Below, piece by piece: positions 18,046 to 26,604 of a DNA stretch of 64,000 bases; position 1 is the stretch's first letter, and each line of letters starts with the position of its first letter. The notes beneath the pieces were generated by a model that saw nothing but the letters and a program-made list of their open reading frames with translations, did not search any database and was not told where the DNA came from. The translations under genes were made by a program, and so were the position numbers. Origin of the DNA: Burkholderiales bacterium Ga0077543 (GTDB taxonomy: Bacteria; Pseudomonadota; Gammaproteobacteria; Burkholderiales; Burkholderiaceae_C); contig LNET01000055.1 of NCBI GenBank assembly GCA_001464055.1, positions 62,001 to 126,000 on the forward strand, in the 5' to 3' direction.

Positions 18046-19614
18046 CTATGCAAACCGCCCCTGCAGGAACCAGTTCACATCGCCCTGCGCAGCCGGCAGC
18101 CGGCCGCGCCACACCCACACCAGAGAGCCGTCGTGGGCCTGGGCGATGAAATAGTCGCGCGCCACCGAATGGCCGTCCCACCAGCCGGTCTCGATGCGTT
18201 CGGGGCCGCTCAGCAGTTGCAGCGGGCGGCCTTCGAGCAGGGGCAGCGCGTCGCGTTCGGCCAGCGGCAGCGGTTCGGGCATCAGCCAGGCCGGGCGGTG
18301 CAACGGCAAGGGCACCAGCGGGCCGGGGGTGGGGGTGAAAGAACCATCCGCCCCCCGGCCCTGGGACGTGCCGGTGGCGGGGGCCGGCGGTGCCCCCAGG
18401 CCCTGCACCGGCAGCGCCCGGCTGGCGTGTTCCGGGCGGTGGTCGGCCACGGCCTGCAGGCCCAGCACCTGGGCGTCGCCCAGCCGCGCCCGCAGGCGTT
18501 CGATCAGCCTCGTCAGGCCTTCGGCGGCACCGGCGCGGCTGGGGAATAGTTCGCCATTGGGCGCGCTGGCCTGCACCAGGTGCTGGCAGTGCAGGCGCAG
18601 TTCCAGCGTGGGCGCGGCCATCTGCAGCTGGCCCAGGCGTTCACGCAGCAGGCTGTGCAGATGGGCCGGGTCCAGCGCCGGTTCGGCCAGGGCCACGTGC
18701 AGTTGGGTGGCCGGGGGTGCGCTGTCGCGGTGGCGGCGGTCGTGGTGCATGCACAGTGTGAACGCGGCCACGCGCGACTGCCGCGCCTGGGCCCAGGCCA
18801 CCAGCCGGGCCAGCAGCACGCTGGCACCGTGCAGCACCTGGTCGGTGGTGTCGGCACGGGCATACAGCTCCAGCCGGGTTTCGAAACGCTCGGGCAGCTG
18901 CAACCACACGCGCGGGTCGGGGCGGTCGCCCCAGGTGCGGTCGAGCTCGTCGAGCAGGCTTTCGCCGAAACGCCGCGCCAGGCCGGTGCGCGGCAGCGCG
19001 CGCAGGTCGGCCAGGGTCTGCAGGCCCATGCCTTGCAGCGCTTCCCAGTGTTCGCGGCCGGGGCCCAGCAGGTGCACCGGCGCGGCCTGCAGCTGCTGCT
19101 GCATGGCTGGCCGCTGCGTGGCCTGCGGCCCCAGCACCTGGCCACCACGCACCGCCGGCGGATACCAGCGCGCCAGCAGGGCCGCGCCCAGCGCCGTGGG
19201 TGCGGCGGCCAGATGCACCTGGTGGCCCAGCGGCTGCACCGCCTCCTGCAGCCGCATCAGCAGCGCCGCCGCGCCGCCGAACAGGCGCAGGCTGGCCTGC
19301 ACTTCCAGCAGCACGGTGTGGCCGTCGTGCAGGCACACCGATGGCGTGAAGGCCAGCGCGGCATGGGCCACCGCCAGCAGCGCGGCGGCGTCGCGCCCGG
19401 CATCGGCTTCGGCCAGCAACAGCTGCGACGACAAGGCCAGCGCCGTGGCGCGCTTGCAGCCCGGGCGGATGCTGCACTGCACGGCGGCGGCGTTGACGGC
19501 GCTGATGGCGTGCCCGTCCAGCAGCGCAATGGGGCGCTGCTGCGCATCAGGCGCCAGCGTGGCGCAGAAGGCCTCCAGCGACAACAGGGGCAGGTGCAGG
19601 GCGAACCACAGCAT
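18046..19614 (-). CDS. imuB: ImuB, catalytically degenerate Y-family polymerase of the SOS mutasome
   Basis: DNA polymerase Y-family protein of 522 residues. In known systems ImuB bridges ImuA, the error-prone polymerase DnaE2 and the sliding clamp. It opens MLWFALHLPLLSLEAF and ends WFLQGRFA, both typical of ImuB. An NGELFPS segment near residue 355 could be the clamp-binding LF motif. The acidic catalytic residues of active Y-family enzymes are not evident. It follows imuA after about 60 bp. DnaE2, often the third gene, is not downstream: the next gene is a convergent regulator. Confidence 0.9.
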   Translation of the reverse strand: MLWFALHLPLLSLEAFCATLAPDAQQRPIALLDGHAISAVNAAAVQCSIRPGCKRATALALSSQLLLAEADAGRDAAALLAVAHAALAFTPSVCLHDGHTVLLEVQASLRLFGGAAALLMRLQEAVQPLGHQVHLAAAPTALGAALLARWYPPAVRGGQVLGPQATQRPAMQQQLQAAPVHLLGPGREHWEALQGMGLQTLADLRALPRTGLARRFGESLLDELDRTWGDRPDPRVWLQLPERFETRLELYARADTTDQVLHGASVLLARLVAWAQARQSRVAAFTLCMHHDRRHRDSAPPATQLHVALAEPALDPAHLHSLLRERLGQLQMAAPTLELRLHCQHLVQASAPNGELFPSRAGAAEGLTRLIERLRARLGDAQVLGLQAVADHRPEHASRALPVQGLGAPPAPATGTSQGRGADGSFTPTPGPLVPLPLHRPAWLMPEPLPLAERDALPLLEGRPLQLLSGPERIETGWWDGHSVARDYFIAQAHDGSLVWVWRGRLPAAQGDVNWFLQGRFA

Positions 19615-19675
19615 GGCGGGGGCGGGGACGCAGTGAGTGATGCACAGGCGGGCGCAGCAGCACGGGGGCGCGCGG

Positions 19676-20671
19676 TCAGCGCAACGGCCCGTGGGTCGAT
19701 GCCACCGCCGGCAAGGCGGCCGACCCGGCTGACGACGACCGGGCCGCAGCAGGCTGCGGCAGCGCGGGTGCAGGCACGGCCCGCCCGGCCAGCGCGCGCG
19801 CCAGGCCGGCTGCCGACAGCACCGGCGGCAAGGCCAGGTCCAGCGGCTGCGCCAGCGGCGGGCCGCGGCGCTTGAGCAGGGTGACACGCAGACGGTCGGG
19901 GCCGGCAGCGGCCAGCAGCAGGCGCAGCGGCGCGGCGCTGGGCTGCTGGCGCGCAGCCACGTCGCGCAGCAGGAAGGCCGGGCCGTCGTGGACCTGTGCG
20001 GCCAGTTGCAGCCGGCGTAGCGTGTCGGCCGGCAGCCGCGCCGGCAACCAGGCCAGCACGGCACCGACATGGCCGCTTTTCAGCGCCTGTTCCAGCGCCC
20101 ACAGCATGTCGGCCGCGGGCAGGCGCTGGCGCGCCGGGCCGCGCAAGGCCTGGCGCGGATGCACCACCACGAGCTGGGCAATGTCGATGCCCAGCGCCCC
20201 CAAGGCCCAGGCACAGGGCGCGGCCGGCGGGTCGAACCACATCAGGCTGCCACCGGCGGCCTGCACCGCCGCCAGCACCGGGGCCAGCAGCCGCAGTTCA
20301 CCCAGGCCGGGATGGGGCAGCAGCAGCTCGGTCAGGGCCTGGGTGGGCCAGCCGCCGCCGGGCAAGGCGGCGTCGAGCTCGGCAAAGCGGCTGGGCCGCA
20401 CGCTGCCGCCAGGGCGGGCCAGCTGGTGGGCATGCCACAGGGCGGGGTGCAGGGCGTCCAGCGCTGGCGGGTTGGCAGGACCCGTTGCAGCAGCTTCAGG
20501 GGTTGATTCGAGCGGCGGTGACGAGAGGGGTGACGAGAGGGGTGCCGGCGCCTGTGGCGCTGCCGAACTGGGCGCCTGGCCTGTGGTCGACCGGTGCGTA
20601 CGCCCTGGCCCGGCCGGCGCGGAGGCAGGCAGAACATCGAACAGGCTGGACGTAGGGGAGACTTGCACCAA
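19676..20671 (-). CDS. imuA: ImuA, translesion synthesis-associated RecA-like protein
   Basis: RecA/SulA-like protein of 331 residues, first gene of the imuAB mutagenesis operon. The conserved part begins at LDALHPALWHAHQL and continues with GGGWPTQALTELLLPHPGLGELRLL and the LMWFDPP region. The N-terminal 65 residues are low-complexity. The start is a weak codon: TTG at 20671 or GTG at 20668. The LexA box begins only 5 bp upstream, so the mRNA leader must be very short or the true start lies further in. Expression should rise after DNA damage. Confidence 0.88.
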   Translation of the reverse strand: MVQVSPTSSLFDVLPASAPAGPGRTHRSTTGQAPSSAAPQAPAPLSSPLSSPPLESTPEAAATGPANPPALDALHPALWHAHQLARPGGSVRPSRFAELDAALPGGGWPTQALTELLLPHPGLGELRLLAPVLAAVQAAGGSLMWFDPPAAPCAWALGALGIDIAQLVVVHPRQALRGPARQRLPAADMLWALEQALKSGHVGAVLAWLPARLPADTLRRLQLAAQVHDGPAFLLRDVAARQQPSAAPLRLLLAAAGPDRLRVTLLKRRGPPLAQPLDLALPPVLSAAGLARALAGRAVPAPALPQPAAARSSSAGSAALPAVASTHGPLR

Positions 20672-20675
20672 GATA

Positions 20676-20691
20676 CTGTAAGAATATACAG
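20676..20691. promoter_or_regulatory. LexA (SOS) box of imuA-imuB
   Basis: CTGTAAGAATATACAG is an exact CTG-N10-CAG match to the gamma/betaproteobacterial LexA operator, with an AT-rich middle. It lies directly upstream of imuA. Confidence 0.9.
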
Positions 20692-20753
20692 TTGTCCGCG
20701 CAAGCCAACTCCTTGACGAAAGCGTCTGGCTCGCAGGCGCTTGAATCAGGCGC

Positions 20754-20776
20754 TAAAGTAAGGATTCCTTACTTTA
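20754..20776. promoter_or_regulatory. Perfect palindromic operator of the AbrB/PIN toxin-antitoxin pair
   Basis: Two 11-bp arms, TAAAGTAAGGA and TCCTTACTTTA, flank a single central T. The element ends 9 bp before the antitoxin ATG at 20786 and overlaps its ribosome-binding site (AAGGA). This is the position expected for autorepression by the antitoxin. Confidence 0.8.
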
Positions 20777-20785
20777 AGGAAACAT

Positions 20786-21019
20786 ATGCTCGCGAAGCTG
20801 ACCTCCAAGAACCAGCTCACCCTGCCCAAGAGCGCCGTCCAGGCCGTCGGTGCGGCCGAATACTTCGATGTGCAAACCCGGGACGGCCAGATCATCCTGA
20901 CCCCCATGCGCCTGCAGCGCGCCGACGCCGTGCGCGCCAAGCTGGCCGAACTGGCGCTGACCGAACAAGACATCACCGATGCCGTGGCCTGGGCGAGGTC
21001 GGAAGCAAAACCTGCCTGA
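20786..21019 (+). CDS. AbrB/MazE-family antitoxin
   Basis: Small swapped-hairpin DNA-binding protein of 77 residues. The AbrB-like segment is MLAKLTSKNQLTLPKSAVQAVGAAEYFDV. The C-terminal half (LRADAV-type helix, then AELALTEQDITDAVAWAR) would bind and neutralise the toxin. It has AAGGA just upstream and a perfect 23-bp palindrome before that. The PIN toxin follows after 5 bp. Confidence 0.88.
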   Translation: MLAKLTSKNQLTLPKSAVQAVGAAEYFDVQTRDGQIILTPMRLQRADAVRAKLAELALTEQDITDAVAWARSEAKPA

Positions 21020-21024
21020 ACTGA

Positions 21025-21447
21025 ATGAGCCCCCCACGCGTGGTGCTGGACACCAACGTCGTGCTGTCGGCGCTGCTGTTCACGTCCAGCCCCCTGGCCC
21101 TGCTGCGCCATGCCTGGCAGACCGGGGCCTGCCAGCCGCTGGCCAGCACGGCGACGGCGCAGGAACTCATCCGTGTGCTTGCCTACCCGAAGTTCAAACT
21201 GAACGCCGCGCAGCGGGAGGAACTGCTGGCCGATTACCTGCCCCATGCCGAGATCGTGCAGCTGCCCTACCCCATGCCTGCCCTGCCCGTGTGCCGCGAC
21301 CCGAACGACCTGCCCTTCCTGCACTTGGCCGCCATCGGCCGGGCCGACGTGCTGATCGCGGGCGACAAGGATCTGCTGGCCCTGGCCGGCCAGACACCCT
21401 TTGTCATCCAGACGGCCCAGGCCTGGCTGCAGGAACTGCAGCGCTGA
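21025..21447 (+). CDS. PIN-domain toxin (COG1569-type ribonuclease)
   Basis: Putative endoribonuclease toxin of 140 residues. The acidic PIN residues are visible: Asp in VVLDTNVVLSALL, Glu in TAQELIRVL, Asp in CRDPNDLPFL and Asp in IAGDKDLLAL. These would coordinate metal for RNA cleavage. It lies 5 bp after the AbrB-type antitoxin and is probably translated from the same mRNA. RNA target unknown. Confidence 0.88.
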   Translation: MSPPRVVLDTNVVLSALLFTSSPLALLRHAWQTGACQPLASTATAQELIRVLAYPKFKLNAAQREELLADYLPHAEIVQLPYPMPALPVCRDPNDLPFLHLAAIGRADVLIAGDKDLLALAGQTPFVIQTAQAWLQELQR

Positions 21448-21467
21448 CCGACCGGGTGCCAGCCAGA

Positions 21468-23396
21468 TCAGGCCGTCAGCAGGCCCGCCACCCGTTCCCG
21501 CAGCCCCTGCGGGCTGGCCGCTGCCGCGGGCACGGGCTCGCCCGCCACCAGGCCCACGGGGCTGAACAGGCCGCGGCGGAAGGGCTTGACCATGGCCGTG
21601 CCTTTTTCGATGCGCGAGAAGTAAGACCCCCACAGGTTCTGCAGCGCCAGCGGCACCACCGGCACCGGGTGGGTCTGCAGGATCTTCATCACCCCGCCCT
21701 TGAATTCGCCCAGGCTGCCGTCGCGCGTGATGCCGCCTTCGGGGAAGATGCACAGCAGGTCGCCATCGTCCAGCACACGCCGGGCTTCGGCGAAGGCGCG
21801 TTCGTAGGCTGCCGGGTCTTCGCGCTGCGGCGCGATGGGGATGGCCTTGGCCAGACGGAACATCCAGCCCAGCACCGGCGTGGCGAAGATGCGGTGGTCC
21901 ATGATGAAGCGGATGGGCCGCGGGCTGGCCGCCATCAGCAGGATGGCGTCGACGAAGCTGACGTGGTTGCACACCAGGATGGCCGCGCCCTGCACCGGGA
22001 TGTGCTCGTCGCCGCGCACCTTGAAGCGGTAGACCACGCGCGTGAGCATGAAGGCGATGAAGCGCAGCAGGTATTCGGGCACCAGCAGGAAGATGTAGCC
22101 CGCCACCACCGCGTTCAGCAGCGCGACAACCAGAAACACCTGCGGAATGCTGAAGCCCGCCGCCAGCAGCGCACCCACGCCGATGCTGCTGACCACCATG
22201 AACAGCGCGTTCAGGATGTTGTTGGCCGCGATGATGCGCGCACGGTGCGTGGCCGGGCTGCGCAGCTGGATCAGCGCGTACATGGGCACGCTGTACAGCC
22301 CTGCGAACAGGCTCAGGCCGAACAGGTCGAACAGCACGCGCCAGTGCGCCGGCTGCGCCATGAACTGGGCCACGCTCAACGCGTCGGCCGGCGGCAGGCT
22401 GCGCGAGGCGAAATACAGGTCGAAGGCGAACACGCTCATGCCGATGGCGCCCAGCGGCACCAGGCCGATTTCCACGTGCCGCTTGCTCAGCACCTCGCAC
22501 AGCAGTGCGCCGATGCCCACGCCCACCGAAAACACCACCAGCAGCAGCGAAGCCACCTTCTCGTCGCCATGCAGCACGTCCTTCGCGAATGACGGGAACT
22601 GCGACAGGAACACCGCGCCGAAGAACCACATCCAGCTGATGCCCAGCAGCGAGCGGAAGACGACGACGTTGCCGTGCGCCAGCAACAGGTTGCGCCAGGT
22701 TTCGGTGAAGGGGTTCCAGTTGATCTTCAATAGCGGGTCGGTGGCCGGCGACAGCGGCACGGCCTGCGCCAGCACCCGCCCCAGCAGCGCCAGCGCCACG
22801 CAGGCCAGCGCCGTGATGCGCCCACCGGTCTCGGGCAGGGCGATGAGCAGGCCGCCGGCCACGTTGCCCAGCAGGATGGCTACAAACGTGCCCATCTCGA
22901 CCATGCCGTTGCCGCCAGTGAGTTCACGTTCGTTCAGGTGCTGCGGCAGGTAGGCGAACTTCACCGGGCCGAACAGCGTGCTCTGCAGACCCATCAGGAA
23001 GATGCAGGCCAGCAGCACCGGGATGTTCTGCGCCCAGAAACCCCAGGCGGCGATCAGCATCACCACGATCTCGAAGCTCTTGGTGAAGCGGATGAGCTGC
23101 GCCTTGTCGTGCTTGTCGGCCAGCTGCCCGCTGGTGGCCGAGAACAGCACGAAGGGCAGGATGAACAGCGCGCCGATGACCAGCCCGGCCATGGCCGGGG
23201 GCAGCCAGCCCACCTGCAGCTGGTAGGTCACCATCACCGTGAAGGCGAACTTGAAGACGTTGTCGTTGGCGGCACCCAGGAACTGCACCCAGAAGAACGG
23301 CGCGAAGCGCCGCTGGCGCAGCAGGTCGAACTGGTTGGGGTGCGGGTGCGGGTGCGGGTGCGGGTGCGGGTGCGTTTGCGGGCTGGGTTCGGTCAT
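21468..23396 (-). CDS. MFS transporter fused to 1-acylglycerol-phosphate acyltransferase (LplT-PlsC type)
   Basis: Membrane protein of 642 residues. The first 430 form an MFS transporter of the lysophospholipid (LplT) type, with FWVQFLGAANDNVFKFAF at the start and GQLADKHDKAQLI between spans. The last 200 form a PlsC acyltransferase with the HX4D motif in CNHVSFVDA and FPEGGITRDGSLGEFKGG. It would flip and re-acylate lysophospholipids. Unlike the E. coli pair, it lacks the acyl-ACP synthetase domain. The N-terminus carries a His-Pro repeat of about six units, encoded by a hexamer repeat. ATG at 23396 is the first start before the transporter. Confidence 0.87.
   Translation of the reverse strand: MTEPSPQTHPHPHPHPHPHPNQFDLLRQRRFAPFFWVQFLGAANDNVFKFAFTVMVTYQLQVGWLPPAMAGLVIGALFILPFVLFSATSGQLADKHDKAQLIRFTKSFEIVVMLIAAWGFWAQNIPVLLACIFLMGLQSTLFGPVKFAYLPQHLNERELTGGNGMVEMGTFVAILLGNVAGGLLIALPETGGRITALACVALALLGRVLAQAVPLSPATDPLLKINWNPFTETWRNLLLAHGNVVVFRSLLGISWMWFFGAVFLSQFPSFAKDVLHGDEKVASLLLVVFSVGVGIGALLCEVLSKRHVEIGLVPLGAIGMSVFAFDLYFASRSLPPADALSVAQFMAQPAHWRVLFDLFGLSLFAGLYSVPMYALIQLRSPATHRARIIAANNILNALFMVVSSIGVGALLAAGFSIPQVFLVVALLNAVVAGYIFLLVPEYLLRFIAFMLTRVVYRFKVRGDEHIPVQGAAILVCNHVSFVDAILLMAASPRPIRFIMDHRIFATPVLGWMFRLAKAIPIAPQREDPAAYERAFAEARRVLDDGDLLCIFPEGGITRDGSLGEFKGGVMKILQTHPVPVVPLALQNLWGSYFSRIEKGTAMVKPFRRGLFSPVGLVAGEPVPAAAASPQGLRERVAGLLTA
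23339..23374. repeat. Hexanucleotide microsatellite (GGTGCG)6 inside the transporter gene
   Basis: Six perfect copies of GGTGCG lie near the 5' end of the MFS-acyltransferase gene and encode alternating His-Pro residues. Because the unit is 6 bp, copy changes would lengthen or shorten the tract in frame. Confidence 0.9.
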
Positions 23397-23401
23397 CGTC
23401 G

Positions 23402-23433
23402 GCTCTGGGGTCAGCTCTGGGGTCAGCTTTGGG
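23402..23433. repeat. 12-bp tandem repeat at the amidohydrolase 3' end
   Basis: Two exact copies of GCTCTGGGGTCA at 23402-23413 and 23414-23425, plus a partial third, sit between the transporter start and the amidohydrolase. They include the amidohydrolase stop codon at 23423-23425. Confidence 0.8.
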
Positions 23434-24739
23434 GCACAACAAGGGCACGGGCCTCGAACAGCGCCGCGGGCAGGCGCGCCTGGCCCAGGCGCAAGCGGCG
23501 CTTCAGGACGAAGTCGAACAGCAGCGGGTTGTGTTCGCGCAGGCGTTTCAGCGGTTCGACGTCGGCGCCCGCCAGTACCCCTGCATTCTGCAGGGCCGGC
23601 AATGAAAACAGCGGCATCAGCCCGGGCAGCGGGTAGTCGGAACCGTGAAGAAGGCGGTGATGCCAGTCCTGGCGCTGCAGCACCGTCTGCCAGACCACCG
23701 GCTTGCGGTTGCGCTGAAACACGGCCGAGATGTCGGCGAACAGGTCGCCTTCCCATTCGCGTTCTGCCATCAGCCGCGTGAACAGCTCGAAGGCCGGGCG
23801 GGCCGGGGCCGAAGGCAGGTCGGTGTCATCGGCCTTGCCGAGCGATGCGCAATGCGCCACCACCACGCGCGTGCCATGCGCCAGCAGGTGGCGCACCAGC
23901 AGCGGGTTGACGAGCTCGTCGCGCCCGGCACCGGGTGCGGCTTTCTCTTCGCCGCAATGCACGATCAGCGGCACGCCGGCGCGGGCCAGGCGTTCGCAGA
24001 AAGGCCGGCAGCGCGGGTCGCGCGGGTCGATGTTCATCGCACTCGGCAACCACTTCACGGCCACCGCGCCACCGGCCAGCGCCGATTCCAGCCGTGCCAG
24101 CGCGTCGGGCCGGTAGGGGTGAACCGAGGCCACCCAGGCGAAGCGCGACGGCAGGGCCGCAGCCACCTGCTGCGCATAGGCGTCGGGCACGTGGAAGGTG
24201 GTCCAGTCGGGTGCGGGCTGGCCGGCGTCGTCGCAGGCCTGGTCGAAGGCGAACAGCCACCAGCGCGCACCGGTGGGGAAGCCCTCGGCCAGCGCCTGCA
24301 GGCGTTCGACATAGGCGCGGTCGATGGAAGGCGCGTCGGCCGGCACGCATGAAGCGTTCAGGATGGCGCGGCGGCGCAGCACCTCGGTGGGCCGCCACCA
24401 CTGGTGCATGCTGGGGTGGATGGTGCAGCCCGAGCCGGCGTCGCCGTTGCCCAGCAGGTGAGCATGAGTGTCGACCAGGCGCGTGGCATCGATGCCGGCG
24501 AAGGCCTCGTCGACGAGGGCCTGCCCCGGCCCGGCAGCGGCGGCCATGCCCAGGCAGGGGTTGCGAAGCGTGCCCGCGGCCTGCGCCGGCCGCCCGCCCA
24601 CCAGGCCGGTGAACAGGCCCACCGCCAGCGCACCGCAGCAGCCTTGCAGCAGGTGGCGCCGGCTGGGGCCGGGGCGGTGGATCGAACGGTCAGCGGCACG
24701 GTCGGCAAGTCGGTCCATCGGTTTCTTTCCTTCAGTCAT
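23423..24739 (-). CDS. Exported amidohydrolase-family (TIM-barrel metal hydrolase) protein
   Basis: Predicted metal-dependent hydrolase of 438 residues. A Tat-like leader (PSRRHLLQGCCGALAVGL) suggests export. Metal ligands of the amidohydrolase fold are visible as VDTHAHLLG, AVKWLPSAMN (a lysine), LIVHCGEE, VVAHCASLG and HGSDYPLPG, a full set for an active enzyme. ATG at 24739 has GGAGG about 8 bp upstream and overlaps the upstream membrane gene by 8 bp. The substrate is unknown. The gene ends within a short tandem repeat. Confidence 0.8.
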   Translation of the reverse strand: MTEGKKPMDRLADRAADRSIHRPGPSRRHLLQGCCGALAVGLFTGLVGGRPAQAAGTLRNPCLGMAAAAGPGQALVDEAFAGIDATRLVDTHAHLLGNGDAGSGCTIHPSMHQWWRPTEVLRRRAILNASCVPADAPSIDRAYVERLQALAEGFPTGARWWLFAFDQACDDAGQPAPDWTTFHVPDAYAQQVAAALPSRFAWVASVHPYRPDALARLESALAGGAVAVKWLPSAMNIDPRDPRCRPFCERLARAGVPLIVHCGEEKAAPGAGRDELVNPLLVRHLLAHGTRVVVAHCASLGKADDTDLPSAPARPAFELFTRLMAEREWEGDLFADISAVFQRNRKPVVWQTVLQRQDWHHRLLHGSDYPLPGLMPLFSLPALQNAGVLAGADVEPLKRLREHNPLLFDFVLKRRLRLGQARLPAALFEARALVVPQS

Positions 24740-25805
24740 GGCCACGGGCCTCCACCAGTTCACGCAAGGGCTGCGGCAGCCAGCCGCGCAGCCGTTCACC
24801 CAGCCGGGCTTCGTGCCGCTGCCACCCCACGCCGGCGGCCATCACGCCCAGTCCGATGGCGGCCAGGGCCAGCGGGAACATCAGGCTGTCGCGGAACACG
24901 GTGTACGACAAGTGCCCCAGGTAGTAGGCCAGGCCGATGCCACCGAACACCGCGAAGACCCGGCGCGACAGGACCGTTCCCAGCACGATCATCAGCAGGT
25001 TGATGGCGGCATAGCCCAGCCTGGCCAATTCACCTTCGGAACGCAGGCTCGTCAGCGCGCCCCAGAAGGCCAGGGTGCCGAAGAGGTAGAGCCAGAAGGC
25101 GAAATCGGGTCCCCGGCGCGAGCGGATGTCCACCCACAGCGCCACCGCCAGCATCACCAGGCCGAAGGCCAGGCTGATACGCCGTCCTTCTTCTGAAAAC
25201 AGCGCAGCCCGTTCACCGCCCAACAGCAGGGGCACGAGGTCCATGTTCAGGAACCACAGCGTCACGGCCAGCGGCAGCACCGTGAACGGCAGCCGCCAGC
25301 GCCACAGCGCCAGCACCGCTGCCGCCAGCGCCGCCGCTTCCATGAACACCCAGCGCCAGCCGACGTGGCTGAAGTAGCTGCGGTAGGCCACAGCCGTACC
25401 CTCTTCGACCGGAGCCCACCAACCCTGCCACAGCTGCAAGCCATACACCGCCAGCGGCACCATCGCCACGGCCAGCGCGCTGACGATGCCGGCCGGCAGC
25501 GGCAGCCGCCGGGTCTTCAGCAGCCATTCGGTGCCCAGCGCCGCGGCGAAGGCATAGGCCAGCGCGATGCCGAACAGCGCCGCACCGCCCAGCCGTTCCC
25601 AGGCCAGGGTCATGAACAGCGTCATGGCGCCCAGGGCGACCATGCCGCCCAGGTAGTACAGGATGTGTGCGGGCTTGAAGCCGGGGGCTGCGCCGGCAGC
25701 AACAGCCTGCTGCTCGACCAGGAAGGCCCACAGCCGCTGGTCCTGCCCGGGTTGCAGCACGCCCTGGCGCGTGGCCTGGCGCAGCAGGTCGAGATTGATG
25801 TTCAT
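24732..25805 (-). CDS. DUF2157-like multi-span membrane protein
   Basis: Polytopic membrane protein of 357 residues with roughly nine to ten hydrophobic spans. It opens with a soluble helix (MNINLDLLRQATRQGVLQPGQ), a layout typical of DUF2157 proteins, whose function is unknown. It overlaps the downstream amidohydrolase by 8 bp and follows the DUF2145 gene after 13 bp, so all belong to one transcription unit. Confidence 0.7.
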   Translation of the reverse strand: MNINLDLLRQATRQGVLQPGQDQRLWAFLVEQQAVAAGAAPGFKPAHILYYLGGMVALGAMTLFMTLAWERLGGAALFGIALAYAFAAALGTEWLLKTRRLPLPAGIVSALAVAMVPLAVYGLQLWQGWWAPVEEGTAVAYRSYFSHVGWRWVFMEAAALAAAVLALWRWRLPFTVLPLAVTLWFLNMDLVPLLLGGERAALFSEEGRRISLAFGLVMLAVALWVDIRSRRGPDFAFWLYLFGTLAFWGALTSLRSEGELARLGYAAINLLMIVLGTVLSRRVFAVFGGIGLAYYLGHLSYTVFRDSLMFPLALAAIGLGVMAAGVGWQRHEARLGERLRGWLPQPLRELVEARGHD

Positions 25806-25818
25806 CGCCCCTGCCCTT

Positions 25819-26604
25819 TCAACGCAGCACCTGCACCGGCCCGGCCAGGCCGCTGCGTTCCAGCCACGTGAACACGCTGTCGACGGTGACGGTCTCGATG
25901 CGGCTGCTGTAGCGCTTGACGTCGGGGTGGTCGTCGAAGGCGATGTGCGCGGCCGTCATGCGGGCGCCCAGTCGCTTGGCGGGCGAGATGCGCAGCGTCG
26001 TGGGCTCGTAGCCCTGGAACTGCAGCCAGGCCTGGGCGCGCTGGCGGTTGCCGGCAGCCGGTTCGCGTGCCATGGCCAGGGTCTCGATCGCCCACTGGTT
26101 GCTTTGCTGGTAGGTCTGCGACCACGGATAAGCCACCATGCTGTAAGCGGGTTCGTGCAGCTGGTCGACACGCGCGTTGCTGCGCAGCACCGGCAGCAGT
26201 GCGGCCTGCACCGCCGGCGTGGGCACGGCGTAGGCCGCTTCGAAGCGGACCAGGTCGTCCATGAAGAATTCTCCCAGCCCCTGGCGGTAGAGGTCGCCGC
26301 GCGCGCTGCCGCACTGGTTCAGCTTGTGCACCACGCGCCAGCGCGCGGCGTCGCCCTGCCCTTCACGATAAGCCCAGCCCAGGTGCGACCAGCGCAGGCC
26401 CCACTCAGCCAGGTTCTGCCCGGCGCGGGCCAGCACCACCACCTGGGCGCCGCTGGCGTCCAGCGCACTGGCGGTGCGCTCGGCCAGTTCCAGGGCGCTC
26501 TGCACGTTCTGCGCAGAAGGCGCCGCGGCTTCGCAATTGCGGCCGGCGTGGGCCGCCAGGCTGGTGGCCAGCACCGCCGCGGCAATGACGAGGCGCGCGC
26601 TCAT
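25819..26604 (-). CDS. DUF2145-family exported protein
   Basis: Exported protein of 261 residues with a cleavable leader (MSARLVIAAAVLATSLAAHA). Family features include RAGQNLAEWGLRWSHLGWAYR, KLNQCGSARGDLYRQGLGEFF and the YSMVAYPWSQTYQQSNQWAIE segment. Function is unknown; the arrangement of Cys, His and Asp could suggest a papain-like NlpC/P60 fold, which is my inference. Its start overlaps the upstream gene by ATGA. Confidence 0.78.
   Translation of the reverse strand: MSARLVIAAAVLATSLAAHAGRNCEAAAPSAQNVQSALELAERTASALDASGAQVVVLARAGQNLAEWGLRWSHLGWAYREGQGDAARWRVVHKLNQCGSARGDLYRQGLGEFFMDDLVRFEAAYAVPTPAVQAALLPVLRSNARVDQLHEPAYSMVAYPWSQTYQQSNQWAIETLAMAREPAAGNRQRAQAWLQFQGYEPTTLRISPAKRLGARMTAAHIAFDDHPDVKRYSSRIETVTVDSVFTWLERSGLAGPVQVLR

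Noticed and set aside
23339..23433. CRISPR-like array from closely spaced repeats
   Set aside because: The units are 6 and 12 bp with no spacers and lie in a coding or gene-end region; no cas genes are present. No CRISPR array was seen anywhere in the window.
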